Notes under the pieces: generated by a model
Told to the model about the DNA's origin: nothing
Database searches by the model: none
What the model saw: the letters and a program-made list of their open reading frames with translations, nothing else
Shown: in pieces, positions 19,036 through 32,100 of the stretch
Layout: every line of letters starts with the position of its first letter
Position numbering within the stretch: the stretch's first letter is position 1
Made by a program: the position numbers and the translations under genes
From: Aptenodytes patagonicus
Lineage: Eukaryota > Chordata > Aves > Sphenisciformes > Spheniscidae
Reading direction: 5' to 3'
Length of the DNA stretch: 64,000 bases
Assembly: GCF_965638725.1 (NCBI RefSeq)
Contig: NC_134970.1
Coordinates: 3,105,001-3,169,000 of the forward strand

Positions 19036-20121
19036 CTCTCCTCCCGCCACCCGCACAAAGGGGGCCGTTATGAGCCCCCCTGGCCCCGCCGTGCCAGTGT
19101 CTGCTGGGAGAATGCGAGTCCTCAGGGAGCCCCGGGCTGCACATGCCATACGGGAATTGTTCCGGCGACCAGCATGAATGTCACCGGCAGCTCCCTGGCT
19201 CCCTGCACAGGATTTTCTGGCTCCTGCCTCCCCCTTGCCAGGCATGGGAAGATGCCGGCAGGTCCCATCTGCCAGCTGCTCGCCCGCAAAAGGGGGGGCT
19301 CGGCCAGGTGCCCAGGCCTGGGGAGCAGGAGGATGCTGGAGGGGCAGTGGGGATGTCGCTCCTGGCTGGCTGGCATGACCCAGCCCACGGACTCTGCTGC
19401 TCCCCAGGGCAGGATGGAGTGGAAGTGGGGACCAGCCCAGGTAGTTGGGCAGGGGGGACAGGCAGGTCCGGGAACAGGAGGTATCAGAGGTCCCGAAATT
19501 CCCGCTGGGATGGCAGTCGCCCAGCAGGCTGGAGGAGCTCTGCTTACCGCCCCAGCACCAGGGCCTCCTCCGGCCGCTGCCAAGGAGGTCGCAGGGGCTG
19601 ACTGGTGCCAGGACACGAGCATTTTGACGTGAATGCCCCAAAGTCTCACAGGCTGCTCCTCTGCCCTCAGCCAGCTGCAGCCCTGCCTCTGCTGCCGGGG
19701 GCTGCCCAGCATCGCCGCGCTCTCCTGAGCGAGGGGAGGCAGCAGGGCTGATGCATGGTGCTCCTACCCCAACGCCTCCTCCGCTTTGCAGAGGACACAG
19801 CGATTGCTGGTGCTGAGCTGTGGCACGCACCCTCTGCGTGCTTGGACACCCTATTGCACCCACCTCCCGCTGCAAAGGGAGCCTGCAGCCTCCTGAGACG
19901 AGGCGCTCGCTGCCTCCAGCGGCAATCCCCCCCTTTCCCGCAAGGCTCAGGGACACCGGCCCTCCCCCTCCGCGCCCTGGGCATCCCCCCCGGCCCCTCC
20001 TCGTTGCTCCAGACCCCCAGGGCAGGGGAGATGGGGCAGTGCCGCGCTGCAGGCAGGAAGGGATTACAGCGCTAATTGGGGTGAAGGACCCCACCCTGCC
20101 CCTACACGGCATTTAGGGAGG

Positions 20122-20430
20122 ATGCTCCGGACCGGCTCCCGGGCCGCCGCCGCCGCCGCCAACCGCCGGTCCCTCTGCGGCGGAGGCCGGGAGCCCCCCT
20201 GCGGCCGCGGGTCCGCAGCGCCGCAGCCCCCTGCCCGGCGGGACGCCGAGACCGGCGGGAAAGAGGCTTTTCCCCGTCCCTCCCGCCGCCTGCGGGCGTG
20301 GGGCTCGCTGCGGTGGGGCAGCGGCCCCCCCCCCCCCCCCCCCCCCCCCGGGCTCTCAGCGCCTGGGCTCGGGCAGGGCCAAGCAGCGAAGGGAGCTGGG
20401 TTTAGGGAGCTCAGACTTTGAAAAGTAATT
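20122..20430. promoter_or_regulatory. orphan CpG-rich block downstream of TMCC2
   Basis: Dense CpG and GCC repeats, 2.5 kb past the TMCC2 stop and away from any gene start. A good splice acceptor (CTGTTTTGTTCTTACAG) on the + strand ends at 20452. It could be the promoter of an unannotated non-coding RNA or a GC-rich 3' UTR/regulatory element. Confidence 0.4.
20325..20349. repeat. 25-base poly-C run
   Basis: Uninterrupted cytosines inside a CpG-rich block. Long G/C homopolymers recur at 13101-13113, 32216-32231, 39654-39669, 43290-43302 and 51420-51432; their lengths in the assembly may be unreliable. Confidence 0.9.
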
Positions 20431-21730
20431 ACTCGCTGTTTTGTTCTTACAGATGTTTAATGGCATAAAAGCTGACCTGGTGCTGATGCAGCCCGCGCAG
20501 CACGCACCTTGTCAGGATGCGGCAGGGCAGGTAGCTCTGCTGAACCTGAAGATGCGGCAGGTTCCCCAGCCCTGTGCCTGAAAATCAGTGCAGCTCTGGG
20601 CAAGCCCACGGTGCTCAAATGAAGTTCATGGAGATATGACTGTTCACTCCAGAGAGGATGTGCCCCGGGTGTCACCTGCAGCAACGGGCCTTCAGGGAGC
20701 CTCCACAAAGGTCTGTACTGTCCCTGCCTGCTCATCCCACCTGGGCACGGCCCCTGCTCCTGCAGTGTCCTGTGCACTGGGGCTCAGCTGCCTTGCCTCT
20801 GATATTAAACCCATGTCACCTCATAGGTGCCCTTTCCAGTAAGCACAGGGCATGCCTGGGAGCGGGGTCTGTCCGCGTGCCCCTGGTCCATCACCAGCCA
20901 GATGTACTACTAGGCCCCCTCAGAGCCTTGCTGCCTTGCTTTTCCCCACCCGTGCCTGCTCAGCAACTAGTCCAGATCCATTTGCCGTCTTTCCAGGTCA
21001 AAGCAGCTGAAACCCAGCCTGCTGCTGCGCTTCAGAAATAGTGCAGGCTTATCTCCCGGCTGCCCTGCCGCATTCCCATGCTGAGCTCGCTCGCAGCGTG
21101 CGTGGTTTAACTTTGGTGCAAACCGACGGGCTGGGATGCATCTGGTACCTGCTGGCCCTGCTGCCAGGTCTCCGCAAGGACAGTGGGGCCACCTCTTGCT
21201 GTGGCCACCCTCCACAAACCTGTCCTCAGTCTCTTCCACCACTTCTCTCTCTGCTGATGCATCAGACCCAGCGCCCTGGGGTCAGGGCTCCTGGGGACAG
21301 ACCTCTTGGCTGTGGTCCCAGGGCACAAGCTGGGGTCGCCAGCCCAGTGCCCCCCAGCCCTCCTCCTTGCAGCCCCCCCACCCTTGTGTTGCTGGTTCCT
21401 TTGGCAGAGCACAGGGCTCCTGCAGGCACCCACTGCCCTGTGCAGAGCTCCTGCACCAAGCCCCAGCTGCTGGGATGCACTGGGAGTTGTGCCAGTGTGA
21501 GAGGGTGGATCCCCCAGTGCCGAGGAGATGCAGGAAGCCCGATGTGGGGCCACAGGTGGGCTTGGCTTGGGCCCGGGAGCATGGAGGTGGTGGGAGAGGA
21601 CCACATACCTTCCCCTCCACACGCTGGAACTGCCTCTGCCCCTTCTGCAGGACCCCCCGACCTTCCCGAGCACCCTGTGCCCTGCACCATCCCTGCGCAT
21701 CGGGCTGGGAAGTGCCACAGAAAATGTTAA

Positions 21731-21818
21731 GGGCCAAATTCTCAGCTGAGGCAAACTGGTTCAGGGCCTCCGAAGTCAGTGGAGTGGCACCCATTTGCAC
21801 CAGAGGAGGATCTGACTG
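21731..21818. mobile_element. ancient palindromic (fold-back) repeat relic
   Basis: Left arm GGGCCAAATTCTCAGCTGAG; centre AAGTCAGTGGAGTGGCA; right arm TTTGCACCAGAGGAGGATCT. The arms are imperfect reverse complements around a short centre. I recognise the pattern as an old amniote palindromic repeat (arms of the GGGCCAGATTCT / AGAATCTGGCCC type around GAAGTCAATGGAG). It is a remnant of a non-autonomous DNA element. Confidence 0.6.
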
Positions 21819-21819
21819 T

Positions 21820-21900
21820 GCATATACTTTTATGTATATATTTATATATATGTGTGTGTGTGTATAGTTATATTACATAAATATATATGTATGAAATAAT
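21820..21900. repeat. TA/TG-rich microsatellite
   Basis: TATATA and TGTGTG alternating tracts, able to extrude or melt easily. It directly follows the palindromic relic. Confidence 0.85.
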
Positions 21901-22035
21901 TTAAGAAACATCCGAGACAGCATGCCGTGCTCTTGTGTAGGGCCGGGGAGGCTGGGAAGGCAGCTGCTCGCCTCCCCCCGCTCTACCAGCTTTGATTCAC
22001 AAATGGAAACAGAGTCTTGAATTAAATTAAAAACC

Positions 22036-22068
22036 GCACGCACACACACACGCACACACACACGACAC
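22036..22068. repeat. CA microsatellite
   Basis: A CACACA tract interrupted by single G bases. Confidence 0.85.
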
Positions 22069-22884
22069 GGTGCAGAGGCTGTAAAACTCAGAGGCGTGAT
22101 GCTGGAAAGTCCAGGTGTCCCTGAAGAGATCAGATCAACTAAAGCCGAAGGAGGGGGGAAATAAATAAATGAAGGGAAACCAGCGGAGGGGATCTCACTT
22201 GTGCTGGTGCCATCTCCGGCATTGGGTCCCGTGTCTGCCCAGGCCCCCGTGGGGACACAGGGACAACGTCACAGCCCCACTCTGTCCTGGCCAGGCTGTG
22301 GCGGGGTTGGGAGAGGCTGGTGGGATGCGCATGTCCTGCTGCATTTGCCTTGGACCCGCTTTCTCCTTCGCCACGTGCTTTGCTTTCGCTCTATTCCAGG
22401 ACTGAGCTTTTTGCCTTCTTGGTCTTTGAGGATGAAAGGGAAAACCCAGCCCCAACTAACCCCTCTCCTCTCTCTGCAGAAAGTTCTCCTGGAGCTGGGT
22501 TTGGTCCAGCTCAATCCTTCCCACTGACAGAAGAGCTCTGCAGAAGACCTCCTTCCCACGGACTTTCAGAACAGAATGACATTTAAAAAACAACCCCAAA
22601 ACCCTAGAAAAACCCAGCGCTCCACGAATGACCAGTTTCTTCCAAAAACTCCTCCTCATTCCCCATCCCGCCCTCCCCAAACATCCCAGAGGACTGACGG
22701 ATCCCGGCTCCAACATGCCACGCTCCAAGCAATCACTGCCAGCTGCAGCGAGGATGGAGGGCCGGGAAAGCAACTGAACCAAGCGTGTGAAGAAACAACC
22801 TGAAGGCTTTGGATCACCGTCCCTCCGGCCCTCTCCTCTGCGGGAAATGGAAAGCCCCCAGGGCCGCAGCAGCCGGGCTGCGGA

Positions 22885-23196
22885 TCAGCTGGGGAGCAGG
22901 ACATGCTCCAGAAAGTAGGTGATGGAGTCCCAGTGCTTCCAGAGGAAGAAGAGGAAGAGGACGACCAGGGCGGTGCTGAGGATGCGCATGCGGGTCTTCA
23001 TCAACGGGGTGATGAAGTTGGCAATGGTGGAGACAAAGACGAGCAGCACGGCCATCAGGGCCAGGATGACGTTGATGAACTTGCCCAGCAGCGCCCGGGC
23101 GTTGGCGTTCTCCACCCCTTCCAGCTGCACCACCTGCTGCTGCTGCTGCTGCAGCTCCAGCTTGGTCACCCGTGTCAGGCACGACTCCACCGCCTC
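22885..23196 (-). CDS. TMCC2: TMCC2 exon 5, membrane hairpin and stop
   Basis: Last exon: 103 residues and TGA (complement at 22885-22887). Begins [15 protein letters not shown], then six glutamines encoded by an almost pure CAG run (seen as CTG on the + strand, 23139-23156). Two hydrophobic segments follow, separated by a short basic loop (KTRMRI). Confidence 0.96.
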   Translation of the reverse strand, partial: EAVESCLTRVTKLELQQQQQQVVQLEGVENANARALLGKFINVILALMAVLLVFVSTIANFITPLMKTRMRILSTALVVLFLFFLWKHWDSITYFLEHVLLPS

Positions 23197-26100
23197 CTGC
23201 GAGGGACAGCACATCAGGACTGGCCAGCGGCTCCGCGGATGCCCCGCGAGGGCTTTTGGTACTTGCCCCGTGCTCTGAGACCTTGCTGCTGCAAAGTTTT
23301 GCTTGCACAGCTCCAATGCCTGCCAACCTTGTGACGGTGACCGCCCCGGCTGGGAAGGGGTTTCCCTCTGCAAACCCTTGGCCCATGTGATGTGCAAGGC
23401 ACGCCCCATCCCACGCTGCCTGTGCCGGGGAAGGTCTCGGTGCCGGGAGCACCTAATGCAGCAGGGGAGATGACCCAAACTGGGACAGCGGGGACTGTGT
23501 TGGCCCACACGTGGCTTGTAACAGCCCAGCGCTGCAGCCATCCTCCCAGAGCCTTGCCCTGCCTTGAGCACCCGGAGACTTTAGCACAGCGGGGACTCAC
23601 TGGGGCACAGACAGGTATTTTGGGGACATGGCTTAGTTACCTGCTTCTTGCTGTGACAGCGTCACAGTGAGGACCTCATCTGGAGGGTGCTAGAAAAAGG
23701 GATCCCCCTTGCCCACCCTCTTCCCCAGGTCAGGGTCCCTCCCTCGCCCTGTGGATGGAGGGTGCAGCGGGGAGCTGAGCCCTCACACTCCCCTACCTGG
23801 ATGTCCCGTGCCCTCTCGTAGGACTGGTAGGCCACCTTCTCCTCCATGCTGGCCAGCTCCTGCTTCAGGTTGGTCATTTCGTTCTGGTGCAGCTCGGTGA
23901 GGTCGTTCAGCTGCTCCTCCAGGCGCTCGTACCTGCACACGGGGGGTGGAGGGGCGCTGGGTCGGGCAGGTCCCCCTGCGGACCCCCCTGCCCTCCTTTC
24001 CCTGACAGTAGGGAAACACCTGGCCCCTCTGACCCACCCCGCTCCTGGCTATAGCTGGTTATGGCTGCCGAAGGGAAAGCATTGCGTGATCCTCCACGGG
24101 AGTGGTGCTGTGGGGGGTCTGGCAGCGGGGACTGCAGCTCCCCACGTCCCTGGCATGCAGGGCGTAGCTGGACAAGCCCAGGATGGTGGTCTCGTGGTCC
24201 CCAAAGAACCACCCTAGGTGACACGTGCTGCCACCCCGGCACCCACCCATCCCTACCTGTACCGCTCCTCTTGCAAGCACTGTGTCATGTAGGTGTAATC
24301 CCGCTGCAGCTGGGCCTTGAGGTCCTCCATGGAGTCCTCCAGGTGCGACTGGCTGTCCTTGATCTCCCGGAGCTCCTCCAGGATGGTGTCAAAGTTATTG
24401 TGGTGGCTGTCCAGCGTGTTGGACTTGGGGCTCCCCAAGCCGCCGGGTCCTGCCCCTGAGTTGCTGCCACCAGCTGAACCGGAGGTGGCACTGGAACACT
24501 CGTCATCGCTGCCATACTTGGGGCTGGAGACCAGGGTGGCACTGCCGCTGAGAGCCCGTGAAGCCTCCTCCGGGTGCCCATCATCCAGCGTGTCCTTCAG
24601 GTGGGCGATGTTGTCTGCACTGCCAAACTTGTTCCGGATGAGGCTGGCGAACTCCCGGGGCTTGGAGACCACGGCAGTGTGGGTGGCCTGTGACAGACCC
24701 GAGAGCCCTCCCTTGACGCCCTCCACCACGCCGCCGCCAAAGCCACTGATGCTGGAGCGAACGTTGGCACCCACGTCCTTGAGACCCTGGTGCATGTCCC
24801 GGAAGACATCCTTGGGCTGCCGGGAAGGGCCGTTCTGCTCGATCTCCTTCAGCTTCTTGTGGTAGTGCTCCAGCTTCTTGTGCAGCTGCGCGATGGTCTG
24901 CGCCGACTTCTGGTTCTTCTTCTCAAAAACCTGCTTGATGCGGGAAGCTTGCTGCTTGTCCGCGTTGTTGGCCAGCTTCAGGTACTCGGCCACGTTGTCA
25001 TCCCGAGCCTCCTGCTCGATCTTGATCTGCTCGGTGATCTTGAGGATCTTCTGCTGCAGGTGCTCGATGGCAGCTTTCGTCCTGTGAGGGTCAGGGGTGC
25101 CATCAGGGACGTCCAGGCAGACGGTGCCGTCAGCGTCGCCGTGCCCGGTGGTGGAGGGCAGGCTGAGTGCAGTCACGTCCCCCTTGTCCAGCTGCGAGCA
25201 AAGAGAGAGGAGGGCGATGCTCAATGGAGGGAGCAAATGCCCAGGCAGCCCCCGGGAAGGGGGTAGGAGAGGAAGGGGGCGGGGGGACAGAGGAGGGAGA
25301 GGGAGGCAAGAGCTGGGCAGGAGAATAGTTAACCAGAGCAATAGCGAGAAGTTTTCCGGCTGGTTAAGCATTTCCCAGCCATACCACTACTGCTGGCATC
25401 CCAGGAATAAGCCAGTTCGAGGGCGCAGCCACAAAATAATTAGGGTTTCGGGGCTGGTTTTGGCCAATTGCTTTCAGCAAGGAGCATCCGCCGTCAGGAG
25501 CTCGACTCTGACTTTCCGCCCTCGCTCTGTGCAGAGACGGGCACCCGCATTTCTGGGCTGCTGGACACCCAACGCCAGCCAGGGAAAAAGGAGCGAGGAG
25601 CTAAAACTGGAACCCATCATCAAATCTCCCACCAAACCAGCAGTGAGAGCAAGGATTGAGCAACCCGCAGGTATTTCAGTCTCGTTTTCAGACTTTGGCT
25701 TTTAGCCGAGATGCACACAGGAGTTTTTCTGCTGAAGAGAAACTCTGCCGTAACCCCAATTTGCAGGTTACTCAGGAGCAGCTCCTGATCCCCAGAGAGC
25801 AGCGGGCTGCAGGTGCAGGGACTCCTTTGCCTTCTTTTCCAAGGTTTCTCGCCTGGCAATGCCAGAGCCCTCTGCAAACACAAGCTGCCACTTAGAAAGT
25901 TCGGACACAGCTGATTTCCATTTTACAGATGGAAAAATTGGAGCATTGGGAGAGGAAAATCACTTGCCTGAGGCCACACTTAAAATCACTGGCAGAGCCC
26001 GGACTGCAACCCAGGGTCCTGCCTGGCACTCTCCAACCCAGGCACGCTGCTTTGCCACTTGAAAAAAAAAATCACTAGATCTTTCCAGTTGCTGGGTTTT

Positions 26101-29100
26101 AGATGCAGATTCTTATGCAAATATCAGTGGTTGTATAAATGGCTCCTGGCTTCTAATTAAGAGCTGCTTGAAAGTTAAATACTGTTGGCAAACCCGAGTA
26201 ATTTCTAATTTCCATCACACTTTCCCCGAATGACCCTTTAATAGGGATAATGCTGCGAGATCATTACTTAGGAGTGTGTTATCACCAGGAAATGCCTTGC
26301 GCGGGAGGGAGGAATGTTCTCAAGATGCTGCTTACAAACACTCCTGTCTGCAGCAGGTCCCGCGTGGGGCTTGGAAAAGCAGGGGCAAACGCTGCCCTCC
26401 TGTTATTTACTTGCATCTCCTCTTTCCCCGGTGCTGCTGTCCTGCCGGGAGCCCGGGGGTGTTGGTGCTTCGTGCGGGGGGGTCTCCTTGCAGGGGTCTC
26501 AGCCTCCTTGGGAGGCAAAAGCAGACAACCACAAACTCGGTGGGAGCATCCCCCAGCCCCCTCCCCAAGGCTTTCCTTCTCTCTCCATTGCAGCAGCGCT
26601 ACTGTAATACAGGGCAGGGGCTGGAGGTTGAGAGCAAAGGGGAAACCCAGCAGCCCCCAGCCCGCAGGCGGACACGGGGCAGAGCTGGGAGCTGGATCAG
26701 CGCTTTTTTTTAAAAAAAAAATAATGCCCAACAAACCTGCGGAGTTTTCGGACCCCGCTGCCAGGCTATTCTTAGCCGCTCGGCCAGGCTGGGCCCTCCA
26801 GCCACCCTGCAAAGGGTTTTGCTTCATTTTCTTATCGGGGGCAGAAATTAGAAGCAGCAGGAAACAGACTTTTTGCCCCGATGGCCAATTCTCTGTACAG
26901 TAAGGGACAAACCAGCCGTGGAAAAGGAAAAGGCAGCCCCGGAGATGCTGAAATGGGAACCCCCAACTAGGCCAGTGAAGGGGAGAAGTTGCTCAAACTT
27001 TGTTTCCAAACAGGGAAAGTTTGCCCCTGCAAAGCCAGTCCTTTGGATTTATTTGTGGGAGTATATTTGGGAGCGCGGCGGGAAGGGAGGGCAGGATGGG
27101 TGGTGAACGGCATGGATCCAATGCTGCCCATCCATGCTGACGTGGCTGGGGTGCAATCCTTTCCCCAAGCACCACTGAAAGCTCTGCTCTCTCTCAGACA
27201 CAGGTCACATCATATGAAAGCCACATCAGGTTATTGCTTTGAAAACAACAACCAAAAAATGACAATACCGATCTCTGCAGTATTAACAGACAGTGCCTGC
27301 TAAATCCCAGCAAGCCTAAATGACTGTGCAGTGGATTGAACAGTGGGATTAGTAAAAGCCACACTTTCCCTACATGCAGAAAACCTTCTGGTAGGCACAT
27401 CAAAATAAAAGTGCTGTTTTCCAGTGCTTGTTTTCCAGGAGGGCTCGAAAGGGAGAGCAGGGGCTGATGTGGGATGCGGGAAGAATGCAGGACGCAGGAA
27501 GAAAAATTATTCTTATCAACAGAGTTCAACCCAGGAGAGCTGAGAAATGCAAAAGGCTCAAACTAATAAGCTGAGCAAACAGTACTTGGAGGGCCGTGGC
27601 CGGGCACAATTATGCAATGCTGGTTTATTTACTGCTGCAGGTTTGATGGAAGAAAGCCCGGGTGGCAGGTGAGGACCTCGGGGCCCAGCAGCTCGCTCGT
27701 GGCCGTGTCCCCGGCATGGGGCTGTGGGTCTCCCGGCACACCGGCAACTGGAAGGGATTTAAACCCATTCTTAAGAAATTGCACAATTATTGCAAAGTTC
27801 AGAACAAAACTCTCAAGACGCTTACTCATGCCCTGAACTATTCTGTTTTCCATACCCTATAGCATACTAGGAAGCGCAGTAGATGAGCTAACACCGTGGC
27901 TCCTGCTGCATCGACCCCGAGCGAGGACTTTCACTACGAAGTGTGACGGTGGTTCCCAGCTGAAATGCAACACGGGGACGAAACGGCTGTGGGAAGGGTC
28001 ATACGCACCTTCAAGCATGGAAAAATAAGCACCACCGAGCTGTCGAGGGATGCTGGCATGCAGGGCAGACCCGAGGAGCTGCTGCACTGATCCGGCAGCT
28101 CCACAGCGCGGGTGTCACCGTGCCCCGGGCCCTTGGTGGCTGTGGAAAGCCACGAGGGAGAGGCCACAGCCGGCAGAGAAATGCAGGTGGGCAGTGGATG
28201 TGGGGAGGTTGATTTTGGGGCAGTCATTAAATCTGGGTGCTTCTGCGGCCCCTCTTCCTCAGAGCACTTTATCGGTGTAATTCGGGACAGCATCCGTCCT
28301 GTGAGTTGGTGAGTGCAATTAGCCCAGCGTTACAGGGGACGCTCTGGGTGTCCCCAGTCCCGTCCCCGTCCCGATGTGCGTTTGCCGCCCTGTGCCTCCC
28401 AGAGCGGAGCTGCTATTCCCACCAGACAGCGTTACCCACCCCAGGCGTTGAAAATAGAAGTAGGAGCCCTGACTCACGCTTCCCACCCTCCTTTCAAGCC
28501 TGCGGCAGAGACCGAAGCAGGCAGCCCTGTGTCCCCCTCCGCGCCCTGCCTGCCCTGCCTGCTGCCTGCTCCCGCGCCGTCCCTGGACAGACACGATGGG
28601 CCGGCAGCAGCTGCCTCCGCTAATTACCAGCCTGAGCATAATTCTTCGTACATCATGTAGGGAGGCACGTTAAGGGTTTCAGCTTGCAGCGGAGCTTCCC
28701 ACCCCGTCTTTGCTGTGCCGGCACGGATCATGCCGGTGGGTTTCATTCACCGAGCGCCAGAAACGGAGGTACTGAAAGCCCCTGCGGGTCTCTCTGCCCA
28801 TCGCCATCCTCCCCGCAGTCTTATTCTATCCCCAACGGCTGCTGGGACCTACCTCCATCGCGGGCAGGGCTCGGGTCCCCCAGGGCTAGTCGGCGTGGGC
28901 TGCTCGGCCGTGTCCCTGCCGCGGCACGGAGCCCGGCAGTGATGCGCGGGCAGCGCTGGCTGCCATGGCAGGGTGCCTGGCTGGGGGAAAGCGGCAGCTG
29001 ACGGCAGCAAAGTTTCGGGGGAGCAGCAGGGAGGGAAGGAGGAGGAAAACCTTCCTGCAGACCCCTGTCAGGGCTGGCCCCGCGTCCCCGGGTGCTTCCC

Positions 29101-32100
29101 AAACGCGCAGGGACTGAGCCGATGGCTGCAGTGGGATTGCCGAGTCAGGAAATCTGCTGGAGCTGTTTACAGCTCTCAGCGACTGGAGCTTCCAGGGCTG
29201 TAATGCAACCCCCCCCTCCCCGTCCCTGTGGCGGGATATTCACACGCCTCCAGCCCCATACGCTGCCTGGGCCCTGACGCAGGGGGTCCGGACGGGCCGT
29301 TGTCATCTGCTGTGTCACATACCAGGACATAAAGCCCGGGAAAGGCAGGGGGAGGCACGCATAAAGCAAAACCCCGGGTGGGACCGACGCACGGGAAAAA
29401 TACAGTCGCCAAGCAAGGAGCTGGGCAGCCTGAGAGAGCTAAAAGCCGGGAACCAGCCACTTGTGCCAGGACCAGGTGGTGCCTTGGCCCACACCGTGCA
29501 CTGGGATGGACCCGGATCTGGCCCGCTTACGCCATGGAGAGCGATGGGGAAGGTTGCACCAACCCGATTCTGCCACAGGAGAACATGCAATGCACAGAAA
29601 ACACATCCAGCCGACTGACCAGATACAAGTGTTTGAGACTTCACGGGCAATTAGAAAGATATTAAATGGGACGTCCAAAAAGCAAGCAGGGATGACAGCA
29701 GGCTCTGGTTCTGCAGAAGCCAGTGGCAGTCTGGAGTCACCCCCCAGGTGCTGCATTTACGCTGGGGCCAGCAGAGCTGGTGAGGGGCCAAAGCGAAAGT
29801 CCTGGGCGAGAAAGGAGACCCGGAGCTTGTGCATTTGACTCAGCCCAAATCCAGGGGGTTGCACAGAGCAGAGTTTATGTGGCCAGCGCTGCAGGATCAG
29901 GCCCGGATAAGAGCGATTGAGGGAAGCAGAATTAAAGCCCACAGACTTACGCTGTGCCAGACCAAAGCCCTCAACGTGCCCTGCTGATGCTGAAACCTCA
30001 AACCAACTGTGGCCGCAGACCAGAGCATCTGTGCGGCCGCAGACAACGGGCTAAACGAGAAAGGTTCATTTGCAGCTCTCTGGTTCAGTTATTTCTCAAA
30101 AAAGGCAACAAAACAACAGCAGCTTAGGAAGCATTTTCAGCCACACATTGAATTGTACAGGCTGGACCGATGAGCCGATCGTGACCTAGATGCATGTTTA
30201 ATGGGGAAGACCGTGCTGCTCCCACAGCTGAGACAAGCCGAGCACCGCTCAGCCTCGCGCTGTCCCTACGTCTGTCTGTGCCCTGCATGTGTAACCTGCC
30301 GTGTCAGAGAGGCTCTGGGTGCAATGCTGCACCTCTGAGCTACCCTGCGGTGCACAGCCAGCACAGCACAACCAGCACTGCCTGCACTGGAGCTGGCCCT
30401 GCCCAGGTTTAGCAGCTGGGGTGGGTAGCCCAAAAATCAACCTGACCTGACATGGATGGATTTGAAAGGTTCGGTTCGACAGCTCCACAAAAGCACCATC
30501 CCCAAGTCTCGGTCCCTCTGTATCCTGCAAACGTGAGCTCCCCTAAACCTCGCCACGGACACCGCCCTCGCAACAGCGGCGAAGCCTCCCTGCGGGAACA
30601 CTTCCCTTCCAGGAGACATCGGCTCTGACAGGTCTGGGGCAGGGGCTGCCGTGGCTGCCTGCACCGCCGGGCCGCGGGAACACATGCGGCTGCAGATAAG
30701 CTGACCAGTGTGACAGGAGGAAATGGGCACAGAAGCAACAGCCTCCGCTTGGGCTGCTCTGAGCTGGGAATGTATTTCCTTGAATCACCCCATCCTTTAG
30801 CCTGCCACTGCTGGACCCTCCCGGACCAATTCCGGTGCCAGTGCCCACACTCGCAGCTCTCCGTGCACCACTGGGTGCTGGGAGCGGGGAGGAGGCAGAG
30901 CCGGAGCAGCCCATCACGGACCGACCTGTGATGCGAAGCTGCCAAAGCACAGTTTGACACCAATAACTAAAATCCTTGGCCCCCTCCAGCCCAGGATCTC
31001 ACCGCTGCGGCACTGGCACCGTGCACGGCACCCTGCCCAGGGCATCCCCAGCCGTGCCGCCGCATCTGGCAGGTGTTTATATGAGACAGTGCTTGGGAGC
31101 AAGGGACAGGCTGAATCGACCGCGTGGCAGCTCAGCTCGCCAGCGCCGTCCTCCCAAACCGGTCTCGGCTGTTGGCCCCACAGTGGGGAAGCAGCGCTGG
31201 AGGGACCCGGCTGGTCCCTGCACCCCAGCCCGGGGACGGCACAGCCCTGCGCTGACCTGAGCATCCCCGCAGGCCATGTAACCCCTGCGGGAGTTGCTTC
31301 TACACTCAGAGCTGTCAGCAGCTCGGTCTGTCCTCTCAGGAGGACAGGATCTCGTACATAAAAGCCTCCCCTCCCCATCTGGCTGCGAGTTTGCGTGAGC
31401 AACCTTTGTGCATGCCAGCGCTGAGCCTCTTCCCTGCACACTCACCCACCGTTTGCAGGCGCTGGCAGCGGGCTGTGGTACCCTCCATACCGAAAGGCAC
31501 AGAGAAGAGCATATTCCCCGGTAAGTTAAACCCACCAGGAGCAGAAACCAGCTGTGCCTACCGTACGGTGCTCAGCCGCGCCGGGGAAGGGCGAGGAAGG
31601 AGCAGACTTTCCTCCTGGTGCCACACCAACGCTCCAGAGACGTGGGGTACGGCCAGACCCTGTGGGCGACGCCGCAACGCTGCCCACGGGGACCGGTGCT
31701 GGCAGCACACACAGCTCCTTGCCGGTGTGGGTAGGAACAGTGTGTCTCCCGCGGGCAGGCGCCGCTCCTCGTCTGTCTCTCCGATCCCACTGAGCTGCCC
31801 CAGCAAGGGTGGATTTTGCAGCCTGGCCAAGCCCTGGGCCGTGGATGCCTCCGAGCATGACACAGGGCAGATTACCGAGGGACATTCATCTTTGGTTTAA
31901 CATCTCTCATAGCATCACTTCTCGTTTTAGCACAGGAGCCAGAGGTCACTTCCCATCACTCTTCCGTCACCTCAGCGTTGCAGGAAAAATCCCCAGCTGC
32001 ACGTGGTCCTCTGGAAAACACCCTCCCTGCTCCGAGCTCTGCTTTCCGTTTCCCACGTTTAAAGTGCTGGGGCCGGCCCCAAAGCCCATCTGCTCCCCAC

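Larger units (their letters stand above)
10111..22884. other. intergenic region between convergent NUAK2 and TMCC2
   Basis: About 12.8 kb with no protein-coding gene I can support. It must contain the TMCC2 3' UTR at its right end. It also holds a MIR-like fragment (14960-15012), an AT-rich island (16216-16560), a degenerate minisatellite (17488-17600), a CpG-rich block (20122-20430), a palindromic relic (21731-21818), and TA/TG and CA microsatellites (21820-22068). Long open frames on both strands overlap each other and look compositional. Confidence 0.7.
20430..22884 (-). other. TMCC2: TMCC2 3' UTR (extent uncertain)
   Basis: Sequence below the TMCC2 stop must include its 3' UTR, but no AATAAA is close by on the minus strand. 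The first plausible signals I see are ATTAAA at 20461-20456 (minus) and AATAAA in the 18243-18249 block. The 3' UTR is therefore either longer than 2.4 kb or uses a variant signal. Boundaries here are a guess. Confidence 0.25.

Noticed and set aside
19024..20112. 362-codon minus-strand open frame
   Set aside because: Glycine/arginine/proline-rich with no conserved block, and overlapped by open frames on the other strand; stop codons are simply rare at this GC content.
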